Shown piece by piece: positions 1-5,493 of a stretch of DNA of 5,921 bases (positions are counted from its first letter, which is position 1; each line of letters opens with the position of its first letter). The stretch is taken from assembly GCA_947632255.1 (NCBI GenBank), contig CANROL010000077.1:1-5921 (forward strand), in the 5' to 3' direction. A program made the position numbers and the translations under genes. The stretch is from an uncultured Bacilli bacterium (GTDB lineage Bacteria; Bacillota_I; Bacilli_A; RF39; UBA660). A model generated the notes under the pieces. It worked only from the letters and a program-made list of their open reading frames with translations. It did no database searches and was not told the DNA's origin.

Positions 1-1896
1 ATTACGTTAGATGTTCCCGCCGAAGAAACGATAAGTTTATATCCAACCCAAAAAAAACGAGTTAATGGGGTGATTGTACCAAGTGATGCCACAACCAAAA
101 CAATAAATTGGAATATTACGGATAGTAGTACAGCTGATGTTGCCGAAGTTGATGCGAGTGGTTTAGTTACCGCGAAAAATCCTGGGACGGCGAAATTAAC
201 CGCGCAAGCTGATGGTGTTACAGTTACTCGTAATATAAAGGTTTTAACCCCAGTTAGTAGTTTTGTTGTTGATCAACCGGTTATAACTTTAAATGCCAAT
301 ATTAAAGAAAGTAAAGAAGTAATAACAACGATTTTACCAGATAATACTGATGTTGATAAAACTGTTACATGGAAAAGTGAAAATGCAAATATTGCTTCCG
401 TGGTTGCTGGAGAAAATGGTCATGCCACAATTACGGCAGTAGCGATGGGCGATACCAAAATAACTGGAACATTAGAAGATGGTAGTAGTGTAACTGTTGA
501 TGTTCATGTTAAAGCTCCAATACTAGGTGTAAGTTTAAATAAAACTAAAGTTACCTTAGTTGGTAAAGATACAACGGAAACATTAGAAGCCACGATTAAC
601 CCTAATCCAACGAGTGATAGTACGGCGCTTACTTGGGAAAGTAGTGCGGATGGTATCGTATCCGTAGAAAATGGAACCATTAAAGCCGTTGCTAAAGGTC
701 ATGCGGTTATTACCGTAAAAACTAGTAATAATCAAACGGCACAATGTGAAGTTGATGTTATAATTCCGGCGGAAAGTGTGACAATTAACGAAGGTGAAAC
801 GTTAGATATTGAAAAAGGTAATGGTACTACCTTAACGGCCACCGTTAAACCAGGTTTAGACGAAGTAAGTGATACCTTAGTTTGGTCAAGTAGTAATAAT
901 GATATAGTTTCCGTGGAACAAAATGGTCAAATCTTAGCGAAAAAAGCAGGTAAAGCCATAATAACGGCGAAAGTTGGCGATGTATTTGATACAATTACAA
1001 TTAATGTAATTGTTAAAATAGATAGTTTCACTTTAGAAAGTGCTAGCGATATGGAAATCCTTCGCGGCAATAAAGCCCTTATAGTTACCCAAATAGGTCC
1101 TGAAGATACAACGGAAGATAAAACGATAACTTGGACTAGTGATGATGAAGATGTGGCCACCGTTTCTAATACTGGTGTTGTAACAGGAATTAGTGAAGGG
1201 GTAGCCAATATTACCGGTAAATTAAAAAGCGGTCAAGAAGTAAAAGTAAAAGTTACCGTTTTGATTATTCCAATCGATGATATGAAAGCGCAAAAAGAAA
1301 GCTTAGATTTGGTAAAAGGAGAAAAAGGTCAATTAGATCTTATCATTGAACCGGAAGAAACGACGGAAAAAGATTTAATTAAATGGACTAGTAGTGATGA
1401 AGATATTGCAACAGTTGATGAAAACGGTTTAGTTACCGCGAAAAAAGAAGGTAAAGTAACAATCAAAGCTACTTATGAAGATTTAGAAGTAACTTTTGAA
1501 GTTAATGTCACGGAAATTCATTTAGAAAGTATGCAACTTGTTAGTCCTTCCGATCAATTAAATGTTGGTGAAGCTATGCAATTACAACTAGTATTAAATC
1601 CCACCAATACGACGGATGATTTAACCTTTACGTATAAATCAAGTGATGAAGGTGTTGCAACAGTTACCCAAGAAGGAATTGTCAAAGCTTATAAAAGTGG
1701 AACCGTAACGATTACAGTTACAGCTTCCAATCGTATGGAAACAACTTTAGTATTAACAATAAACGATATTAAAGCCCCATCAACTTTCGATAGTATTTCT
1801 TGGAATATCGCACTCTTTAGTGCCAGCTTTGCAAGTTGCATTGGTTTAGGTATTGTATATAATAAAAAATATCGAAAAATTAAAAGGGCTAATTAA
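1..1896 (+). CDS. Multi-BIG2 Ig-like surface protein, 5' partial, C-terminal membrane anchor
   Basis: The frame is open from base 1, so the real start and any signal peptide lie outside the window; the GTG at 70 falls inside an Ig-like module and is not a likely start. The 631 visible residues form seven modules of about 80-90 residues. Most share the BIG2 (bacterial Ig-like group 2) pattern: a P-x-x-T/D-x-x-x-x-x-T/K-W strand, then S/D-rich text with I/V-A/V-x-V, then G-x-V-T-A-K and a G-x-A-x-I-T strand. After the last module comes a hydrophobic segment (nt 1795-1860) and a basic tail (KKYRKIKR). This is a C-in membrane anchor, and no LPXTG motif is visible. BIG2 arrays are known from adhesins and cell-surface proteins; adhesion or structural display is inferred. 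The neighbouring gene also encodes Ig-like and cohesin-like surface modules. Confidence is high for the family and low for the specific role. Confidence 0.9.
   Translation: MTLDVPAEETISLYPTQKKRVNGVIVPSDATTKTINWNITDSSTADVAEVDASGLVTAKNPGTAKLTAQADGVTVTRNIKVLTPVSSFVVDQPVITLNANIKESKEVITTILPDNTDVDKTVTWKSENANIASVVAGENGHATITAVAMGDTKITGTLEDGSSVTVDVHVKAPILGVSLNKTKVTLVGKDTTETLEATINPNPTSDSTALTWESSADGIVSVENGTIKAVAKGHAVITVKTSNNQTAQCEVDVIIPAESVTINEGETLDIEKGNGTTLTATVKPGLDEVSDTLVWSSSNNDIVSVEQNGQILAKKAGKAIITAKVGDVFDTITINVIVKIDSFTLESASDMEILRGNKALIVTQIGPEDTTEDKTITWTSDDEDVATVSNTGVVTGISEGVANITGKLKSGQEVKVKVTVLIIPIDDMKAQKESLDLVKGEKGQLDLIIEPEETTEKDLIKWTSSDEDIATVDENGLVTAKKEGKVTIKATYEDLEVTFEVNVTEIHLESMQLVSPSDQLNVGEAMQLQLVLNPTNTTDDLTFTYKSSDEGVATVTQEGIVKAYKSGTVTITVTASNRMETTLVLTINDIKAPSTFDSISWNIALFSASFASCIGLGIVYNKKYRKIKRAN
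160..179 (+). repeat. 20-bp direct repeat, copy 1 (BIG2 module 1)
   Basis: The 20 bases ggtttagttaccgcgaaaaa encode the conserved GLVTAK turn of the BIG2 fold and recur exactly at 1426-1445. The flanking bases differ, so the identity is confined to this motif. Confidence 0.8.
1426..1445 (+). repeat. 20-bp direct repeat, copy 2 (BIG2 module 6)
   Basis: This is an exact copy of the bases at 160-179, in the same reading frame and the same structural position (GLVTAK). It is a possible site for homologous slippage that would remove five modules. Confidence 0.8.
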
Positions 1897-1909
1897 TTAG
1901 TCCCTTTTT
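1882..1909 (+). terminator. Intrinsic terminator overlapping the stop codon of the BIG2 gene
   Basis: AAAAGGG-CTAA pairs with TTAG-(T)-CCCTTTT around a TTAA loop, leaving one unpaired T, and ends in a run of five T. The TAA stop at 1894-1896 lies in the loop and start of the 3' arm. The stem is AT-rich apart from the three G-C pairs at its base and one inner C-G pair, so read-through into the next gene is plausible. Confidence 0.6.
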
Positions 1910-1912
1910 CAT

Positions 1913-1916
1913 GGAG
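1913..1916 (+). promoter_or_regulatory. Ribosome binding site choosing ATG 1924 over GTG 1921
   Basis: GGAG ends seven bases before the ATG at 1924 but only four before the in-frame GTG at 1921. The spacing and the stronger initiation codon favour 1924, which gives a normal signal-peptide start (MKKIIVS). Confidence 0.6.
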
Positions 1917-1923
1917 AAATGTG

Positions 1924-2709
1924 ATGAAAAAAATTATAGTTAGTTTAGGAATATTTATGGTGTTTCCTTTGTTGGCTTTGGCTGATGAAAAAATGGAATT
2001 TAGCTTAAATGAAGAAGTCAATACTAATGAAGAAGAAGTAGAAATTAATTTAAGTTTAAAAAATAATCCCGGTTTTGGTTATTTAGGTTTAGAAATTAGT
2101 TTTGATCAAGAAAAATTAGAATATGTATCTTCGCAAGTAACTGGGATGGCTAATGCTTTGTTAAAAGGTGCCGAACTTAATGAAGATGGTAATGTTTCCG
2201 TTTATGCTTTACAAGTAAATGCTAACAAATTAATCAAGGATAATGATAAGATTGTTAAAATTAAATTTAAGATTAAAAAAGAATTTTTAAAAACTACAAT
2301 TAGTTTCCAAAATGTTAGTGTTGGCCAAGATGAAAAGACTCCTATTGCGTATACTACGAAAAATTTAGAACTTAAAAAGGAATTAAAAGAAAATGTAGTT
2401 TTAGAAGATACGAAAAGTTTAAAAGATGAAGTAAGTAATTATCTAGATAATGATACAAATTATGAAGATATTAAGTGGCAAAGTACGGATGAAGATGTCG
2501 TGGAAATTGTTGATGGCAATATTGTGTTTAAAAATCCTGGGAATGCTACCATAATTGGTCAAATTGCTGGGGAAACAATTTATGAAAAGCAATTTTTGGT
2601 TAAAAAAGAATTTAATTATTTATTGTTAATTATTCCTATTGCCATTGGAATAGTGGGATTAGTAATAATTTTGATCAAAAAAAGAAATGATAAGGCCAAG
2701 CAAAAATAA
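1924..2709 (+). CDS. Secreted membrane-anchored protein with cohesin-like and Ig-like modules
   Basis: The product has 261 residues. Residues 1-20 form a signal peptide: a Lys pair, a hydrophobic core, and a likely cut after Ala-Leu-Ala. Residues 23-150 resemble a cohesin-type beta-sandwich: an acidic first strand, LSLKNNPGFGYLGLEISFD, then LEYVSS, and later a DNDKIVKIKFKIKK strand before the last strands. Residues 157-228 look like one degenerate BIG2-type module (IKWQSTDEDVVEIVDG, then FKNPGNATIIGQ). Residues 231-251 form a membrane helix followed by a Lys/Arg-rich tail, so the modules face outward. Cohesins bind dockerins in cellulosomes, but cohesin-like modules also occur in non-cellulosomal surface proteins; no dockerin partner is visible here. 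The gene starts 27 bases after the BIG2 gene ends and may be co-expressed by read-through of the terminator between them. The cohesin assignment is moderate; the secreted, anchored topology is strong. Confidence 0.8.
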   Translation: MKKIIVSLGIFMVFPLLALADEKMEFSLNEEVNTNEEEVEINLSLKNNPGFGYLGLEISFDQEKLEYVSSQVTGMANALLKGAELNEDGNVSVYALQVNANKLIKDNDKIVKIKFKIKKEFLKTTISFQNVSVGQDEKTPIAYTTKNLELKKELKENVVLEDTKSLKDEVSNYLDNDTNYEDIKWQSTDEDVVEIVDGNIVFKNPGNATIIGQIAGETIYEKQFLVKKEFNYLLLIIPIAIGIVGLVIILIKKRNDKAKQK

Positions 2710-2722
2710 AATTTAAGATTTA

Positions 2723-2751
2723 TTGACAAAAATAAGGAAAAATTATACAAT
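2723..2751 (+). promoter_or_regulatory. Sigma-A type promoter of the fic-rmuC unit
   Basis: A perfect -35 box TTGACA (2723-2728) is separated by 17 bases from a -10 box TACAAT (2746-2751), five of six matches to consensus. Transcription should begin near 2758, giving a short leader before the ATG at 2791. A ribosome site AAAGGA lies at 2777-2782, eight bases before that ATG. Confidence 0.8.
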
Positions 2752-2760
2752 TTTATTGTA
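2746..2760 (+). promoter_or_regulatory. Perfect inverted repeat over the -10 box, candidate operator
   Basis: TACAAT-TTT-ATTGTA is a perfect six-base inverted repeat with a three-base spacer. Its left arm is the -10 box and its right arm covers the expected transcription start, where a bound repressor would block initiation. In AT-rich DNA a palindrome of this size can arise by chance, and no repressor gene is present in the window. Confidence 0.35.
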
Positions 2761-2790
2761 AAGTAACTGGTTAATGAAAGGAAAAAAATT

Positions 2791-3537
2791 ATGATCGAAA
2801 ATATTGATAAATATGTGCCAATTTTAATGAAAAGATTCGAGATTGAATATCAAAAACAAGATCATAGTGGCGTTTATGGTGAAACTCAAAGGCATTTAGC
2901 TTATAATTCCAATAAAATTGAAGGAAGTACTTTAACTTATAATCAAACCGCTTTTTTATTTGATACTAAGGCTTTAGCAAGTAGTGATGATCAATTAATT
3001 AGAACCAAAGATATTGAAGAAATGAATGGTCATTTTGTAATGTTTAATAATATGTTAAAAACATACAAAAAAGAATTAAGTGAAGATTTAATAAAAAGTT
3101 ATCATTATGATTTAAAAATTGGCGTTTTTGAAGATAAAGCTAATGGTTATCCAGTTGGAGAATATAAAAATCGGGGCAATCGCGTCGCAGATATTATTAC
3201 AACTGTGCCCGAAGAAGTTTCCAAGCAAATGCAAGAATTGTTAAGTTGGTATAATAATTTACCAATAAAAACCCTAGATGCCATTGCCGAATTTCATTTT
3301 AAGTATGAAATGATTCATCCTTTTCAAGATGGGAATGGTCGAACTGGGCGGATTATAATGTTTAAAGAATGTTTAAAAAATAATATTTTTCCTTTTATCA
3401 TTGAAGATTTACGCAAAGATGAATATTATAGGTGCTTAAATGCCGCGCAAAAAGGTGATAAAACAAGGTTAATAGAATTTTTAAAATTAGAACAACAAGA
3501 ATATTTAAATTTAATCAAAGATTTAATTAAGGAATGA
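2791..3537 (+). CDS. fic: Fic-family protein, probable class II AMP transferase
   Basis: The product has 248 residues. The catalytic Fic motif is intact at residues 176-187 (HPFQDGNGRTGR): His176 is the catalytic base, Asp180 the metal ligand, and Asn182, Arg184 and Arg187 bind nucleotide phosphate in the known family. Residues 40-45 (SNKIEG) match the inhibitory motif S/T-x-x-x-E-G/N in the N-terminal part, which defines class II Fic proteins; Glu44 would hold the enzyme inactive. Residues 124-139 (EYKNRGNRVADIITTV) fit the flap that docks target segments. Known relatives transfer AMP from ATP to a hydroxyl side chain of a target protein; the target here is unknown. No membrane segment or clear DNA-binding domain is seen. 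It starts a unit with its own promoter and is followed closely by rmuC. No antitoxin gene precedes it, consistent with built-in inhibition. Confidence 0.92.
   Translation: MIENIDKYVPILMKRFEIEYQKQDHSGVYGETQRHLAYNSNKIEGSTLTYNQTAFLFDTKALASSDDQLIRTKDIEEMNGHFVMFNNMLKTYKKELSEDLIKSYHYDLKIGVFEDKANGYPVGEYKNRGNRVADIITTVPEEVSKQMQELLSWYNNLPIKTLDAIAEFHFKYEMIHPFQDGNGRTGRIIMFKECLKNNIFPFIIEDLRKDEYYRCLNAAQKGDKTRLIEFLKLEQQEYLNLIKDLIKE
3529..3533 (+). promoter_or_regulatory. Ribosome binding site choosing ATG 3543 for rmuC
   Basis: AAGGA ends directly at the ATG of 3534, which is too close, but lies nine bases before the ATG at 3543. The upstream ATG overlaps the fic stop by four bases (ATGA), so translational coupling is possible with either start. 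Confidence 0.6.
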
Positions 3538-3542
3538 TCGAA

Positions 3543-4232
3543 ATGCTAGAATATATTTTAATAGGAATAGGTGTTTTAAATATTATCTTGCTTATTTGTT
3601 TATTATTAAGAAAAAACAATAACAATGATTTGACGGAAAGGTTAGGTCATTTTGAGGCGAATATTAATAAAGAAATAGGTAATTTTAAATATGAATTTTC
3701 GAATGCTTTATTAAAAGATAGTAACTTTGAAAAAAGTAATAAAACGTTTATGAATGTTTTGGAACGGTTAACGAAAATTGATGAAGCCCAAAAGAAAATA
3801 GATAGTTTAAGTAGTGAAATTGTCTCTTTACAAAGTGTTTTGACGGATAAAAAAACGCGAGGTACTTTTGGCGAAGTTAATTTGGAATATATTTTAAATA
3901 ATGCTTTTGGCTCTTCGCAAAATGGAATTTACGAAACCCAACATAAATTTAGTAATGGTTATGTTGCCGATTGTCTTTTATATGCCCCGGCGCCACTCGG
4001 AACAATTGCGATTGATTCGAAATTTCCTTTGGAAAATTATCAAAGAATGACATCTTCAAAAAACAAACCAGTAAATCAATACACCCTTGAGGGTGTTTTT
4101 GTTTGCTCCTACATATCAGTTCACGAAGCTGGTAGACAAAATAATATTATTCCTTCTGCGATAGCTAATTGTTGCAGAGGGTTAAAACACAAAACTCATA
4201 ATTATATTTGGAGATATAAGGAGGACGATTAG
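3543..4232 (+). CDS. rmuC: Truncated RmuC N-terminus fused in frame to a phage NUMOD1 module
   Basis: The ORF has 229 residues. Residues 2-23 form an N-terminal membrane helix and about 28-102 are helical, coiled-coil-like text, as in RmuC proteins. Residues 103-172 match the beginning of the RmuC nuclease-like domain: KKTRGTFGEVNLEYIL, ETQHKFSNGYVADCLLYAP, then GTIAIDSKFPLENYQRM. Normal RmuC proteins continue far beyond this point, so the rest of the domain is missing and activity is unlikely. From about residue 175 the sequence is of a different kind: KPVNQYTLEGVFVCSYIS, then EAGRQNNI, SAIANCCRG and NYIWRYKED, the pattern of NUMOD1 modules at the C-terminus of homing endonucleases. The switch lies at about nt 4050-4067. 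RmuC limits DNA rearrangements in E. coli. The gene follows fic by five bases and probably shares its promoter. The fusion could be a deletion scar or an assembly error. Confidence 0.8.
   Translation: MLEYILIGIGVLNIILLICLLLRKNNNNDLTERLGHFEANINKEIGNFKYEFSNALLKDSNFEKSNKTFMNVLERLTKIDEAQKKIDSLSSEIVSLQSVLTDKKTRGTFGEVNLEYILNNAFGSSQNGIYETQHKFSNGYVADCLLYAPAPLGTIAIDSKFPLENYQRMTSSKNKPVNQYTLEGVFVCSYISVHEAGRQNNIIPSAIANCCRGLKHKTHNYIWRYKEDD
4081..4100 (+). terminator. Terminator-like hairpin inside the NUMOD1 remnant
   Basis: ACACCC pairs perfectly with GGGTGT around a TTGA loop and is followed by T-rich sequence (TTTTGTTTG). It has the form of an intrinsic terminator but lies in coding sequence (residues TLEGV). 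If it acts, transcription from the fic promoter would stop soon after the host-phage junction and the portal ORF would be little transcribed from that promoter. Confidence 0.4.
4218..4224 (+). promoter_or_regulatory. Strong ribosome binding site of the portal gene
   Basis: AAGGAGG ends eight bases before the ATG at 4233. The stop of the upstream frame (4230-4232) touches this ATG, so the site lies within the end of the NUMOD1 coding sequence. This tight packing is typical of phage late genes and suggests endonuclease and portal were already neighbours in the phage. Confidence 0.7.
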
Positions 4233-5189
4233 ATGGGCTTATTCAAGAGTAAAGAAGAACGTAAAATGAATAAAAACGTTGAATATCTAACAAACGCGTT
4301 CAAGGTGCTCCAAGGGTATACACCTATGTTCAGCTCATATGATGGTGGCATCTATGAGATGGAACTTACTAGAAGTGCAATTGAAACCATAGCATTGCAT
4401 TGTTCAAAGTTAAACCCTGTTGTAGTTGGCACAGCTAAGGAACGCAAACTTGGGAAAATATTACAAACACAACCTAACTATCTAATGACAACTTCGCAGT
4501 TCTTAGAAAGATTAACTACTATTCTATTAGTAGAGAATAATGCTTACATAGTGCCAATTTATTCAAGTCCAGTTAGTGAGGAAATCGTTGGTTTCTTCCC
4601 TGTACGTTCAGTTGGTAGCAAGATTATTCGTGACAATGGAATTGAGTATTTAGTCTACAAGATTGGTGATAAACAATACGCCATCGAATATGACCGCGTT
4701 GGACATTTAAGAAGACACTACTACAAGAAAGAATACAGTGGCGAAAGTAATGAGACACTAAGGAACACAATGGATTTAATTAACGCTCAAAACGTTGGAA
4801 TCCAAGAAGGAATTAAGAATGGTGCTTCAATTAGATTCTTGGCAAGATTGCTTAATGTAATGCTTCTAGAAGACATTTTAAAAGAACGCGGTAACGAAAA
4901 ATATATTATAAAAGAAAATGAATTTGAAATCACATTATACGATATAATCAATTTTATATCAAACCAAAATAATGATCCATCCTTAAATGATAAACTTACA
5001 AATTTTTTCGAAAAATTAAATATAATGAAAGAAGAAAAAATTAAATTTTTAATAGAAATAGTACAAGATAATGTTTCGTTTAATAATTTTATTGCGGAAA
5101 TATCAAATGAAAGTAACGAAAATGAAATATATGAAAAATATAAAAAACTTGCAGTATATTATTGTGCTATGCATTCTATTGATGCGTAA
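4233..5189 (+). CDS. HK97-type phage portal protein, truncated and fused to an unrelated tail
   Basis: The ORF has 318 residues. Residues 1-202 fit HK97-family portal proteins: an MGLF start, TRSAIETIALHCSKLNPVVV, then QPNYLMTTSQFLERLTTILL with ENNAYIVP, a YDRVGHLRRHYYKKEYSGES block, and NVGIQEGIKNGASIRFLARL. In the phage, twelve portal subunits form the DNA entry channel and bind terminase. Family members are usually around 400 residues and carry a large C-terminal wing and clip region after this point. Here similarity is ambiguous for residues 203-218 and then lost; the rest (NEKYIIKENEF onward) is Lys/Asn/Glu-rich with no portal features. The product could not form a normal portal. No terminase, protease or capsid gene flanks it within the window. 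The family call for the first two-thirds is firm; the nature of the tail is not known. Confidence 0.82.
   Translation: MGLFKSKEERKMNKNVEYLTNAFKVLQGYTPMFSSYDGGIYEMELTRSAIETIALHCSKLNPVVVGTAKERKLGKILQTQPNYLMTTSQFLERLTTILLVENNAYIVPIYSSPVSEEIVGFFPVRSVGSKIIRDNGIEYLVYKIGDKQYAIEYDRVGHLRRHYYKKEYSGESNETLRNTMDLINAQNVGIQEGIKNGASIRFLARLLNVMLLEDILKERGNEKYIIKENEFEITLYDIINFISNQNNDPSLNDKLTNFFEKLNIMKEEKIKFLIEIVQDNVSFNNFIAEISNESNENEIYEKYKKLAVYYCAMHSIDA
4860..5189 (+). other. Foreign tail segment of the portal ORF, unknown origin
   Basis: From about 4860-4895 the DNA becomes visibly more AT-rich and the protein changes to helical, charged text ending YEKYKKLAVYYCAMHSIDA. An in-frame ATG at 4860 would give a 109-residue protein (MLLEDILKERGNEKY...), but no ribosome site precedes it. 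MLLEDILKER also weakly resembles the portal text V-x-x-P-E-D-I-x-K-E-R, so the join could lie anywhere between about 4850 and 4900. I do not recognise a family. Confidence 0.5.
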
Positions 5190-5196
5190 ATTAACT

Positions 5197-5206
5197 AGGA
5201 GGGTGA
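5197..5206 (+). promoter_or_regulatory. Near-perfect Shine-Dalgarno that sets the start at 5209
   Basis: AGGAGGGTGA is almost fully complementary to the 16S rRNA 3' end and its core lies six bases before ATG 5209. The frame is open further upstream, to an ATG at 5071, but that start has no comparable site and would overlap the preceding gene by more than 100 bases. Confidence 0.75.
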
Positions 5207-5208
5207 AA

Positions 5209-5475
5209 ATGAATTCAAATAGTTTAGAAAATTTATATGAATTTTTATCAAATTTATTAAATGAACCCATAGAAAAAATAAAAAAATATTCGCATAATAT
5301 CGAAAACGAACCAAACCTTATGTTTGTTAGTTGTTATGAAAAAGGGATTAATGACCGAGGTGGTATTTCTTTAATTATAGATATTAATTCCTTGGAATAT
5401 CTTTATGTTCCATCATATATGAATTATGATGAAGCTATCGAAAAATTTAAGCAAGGTGCTAGAAATAACGGTTAA
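5209..5475 (+). CDS. Small acidic hypothetical protein, possible immunity protein
   Basis: The product has 88 residues, with no signal peptide or membrane segment. The N-terminal third is helical (SLENLYEFLSNLLNEPIEKI). The second half is LMFVSCYEKG, then DRGGISLIIDINSLEYLYVP, and finally a helix ending EAIEKFKQGARN. The order of a Gly-Gly-x-S-L-I-I strand, a displayed hydrophobic strand and a final EA-x-x-x-F-x-x-G-x-R helix recalls small immunity proteins that neutralise polymorphic toxins. This is pattern memory only and no family is claimed. It begins 19 bases after the portal-fusion ORF and is followed 18 bases later by another ORF with a strong ribosome site, so the three may share a transcript. 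No toxin domain is visible in the window. Confidence 0.7.
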   Translation: MNSNSLENLYEFLSNLLNEPIEKIKKYSHNIENEPNLMFVSCYEKGINDRGGISLIIDINSLEYLYVPSYMNYDEAIEKFKQGARNNG

Positions 5476-5481
5476 AAAAAT

Positions 5482-5489
5482 AAAGGAGG
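5482..5489 (+). promoter_or_regulatory. Strong ribosome binding site for the last ORF
   Basis: AAAGGAGG lies four bases before ATG 5494, slightly closer than usual. It supports that ATG as the start and shows that the partial ORF is a real gene. Confidence 0.7.
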
Positions 5490-5493
5490 AAAA

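Larger units (their letters stand above)
1..1773 (+). repeat. Seven tandem BIG2 modules (protein-level repeats)
   Basis: Approximate module boundaries in nucleotides are 1-255, 256-522, 523-771, 772-1020, 1021-1275, 1276-1521 and 1522-1773. The core Trp is present in modules 1 to 6 (for example TWKSENANIASV, VWSSSNNDIVSV, KWTSSDEDIATV). In module 7 it is replaced by Tyr (TYKSSDEGVATV). The modules have diverged from one another in protein and in DNA, so the array looks old rather than recently amplified, apart from one exact 20-base match between modules 1 and 6. Confidence 0.85.
4065..4232 (+). pseudogene. C-terminal NUMOD1 remnant of a phage HNH homing endonuclease
   Basis: About 55 residues carry the NUMOD1 signature: K-P-V-x-Q-Y at the start, a hydrophobic-Tyr strand, an E-A-G-R-Q helix, a S-A-I-x-N-C-C-R-G turn and recognition helix, and a Tyr-Ile-Trp-Arg-Tyr end. 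In known phage endonucleases this module follows NUMOD4 and HNH parts, neither of which is present. Such free-standing endonucleases often sit beside terminase and portal genes, and a portal gene begins right after the stop here. The fragment should have no cutting activity by itself. Confidence 0.65.

Noticed and set aside
70..72. GTG as start of the BIG2 gene
   Set aside because: The frame is open to base 1, the upstream codons already encode part of an Ig-like module, and no signal peptide follows.
927..1208. Open frame of 93 codons on the - strand
   Set aside because: It lies wholly inside the BIG2 gene, reads as a low-complexity Ser/Val/Thr/Ile string mirroring the repeats, and has no evident ribosome site.
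3535..3537. TGA at the end of fic read as tryptophan (Mycoplasma code)
   Set aside because: Read-through would add only four codons before TAG at 3547, and tryptophans elsewhere in the window are TGG, so TGA is taken as a stop.
4050..4067. Prophage attachment site at the rmuC junction
   Set aside because: No integrase, no core repeat and no second att copy are visible, and portal genes do not normally lie at a prophage end.
5149..5177. TTGCAG with 17-base spacing as a promoter before the 88-residue ORF
   Set aside because: The matching -10 hexamer (CATTCT) has only three consensus bases; too weak to call in AT-rich DNA.
5071..5208. Upstream extension of the small ORF to the ATG at 5071
   Set aside because: It overlaps the end of the portal-fusion frame, is Lys/Met/Ile-rich shadow text, and the near-perfect Shine-Dalgarno at 5197 points to ATG 5209.
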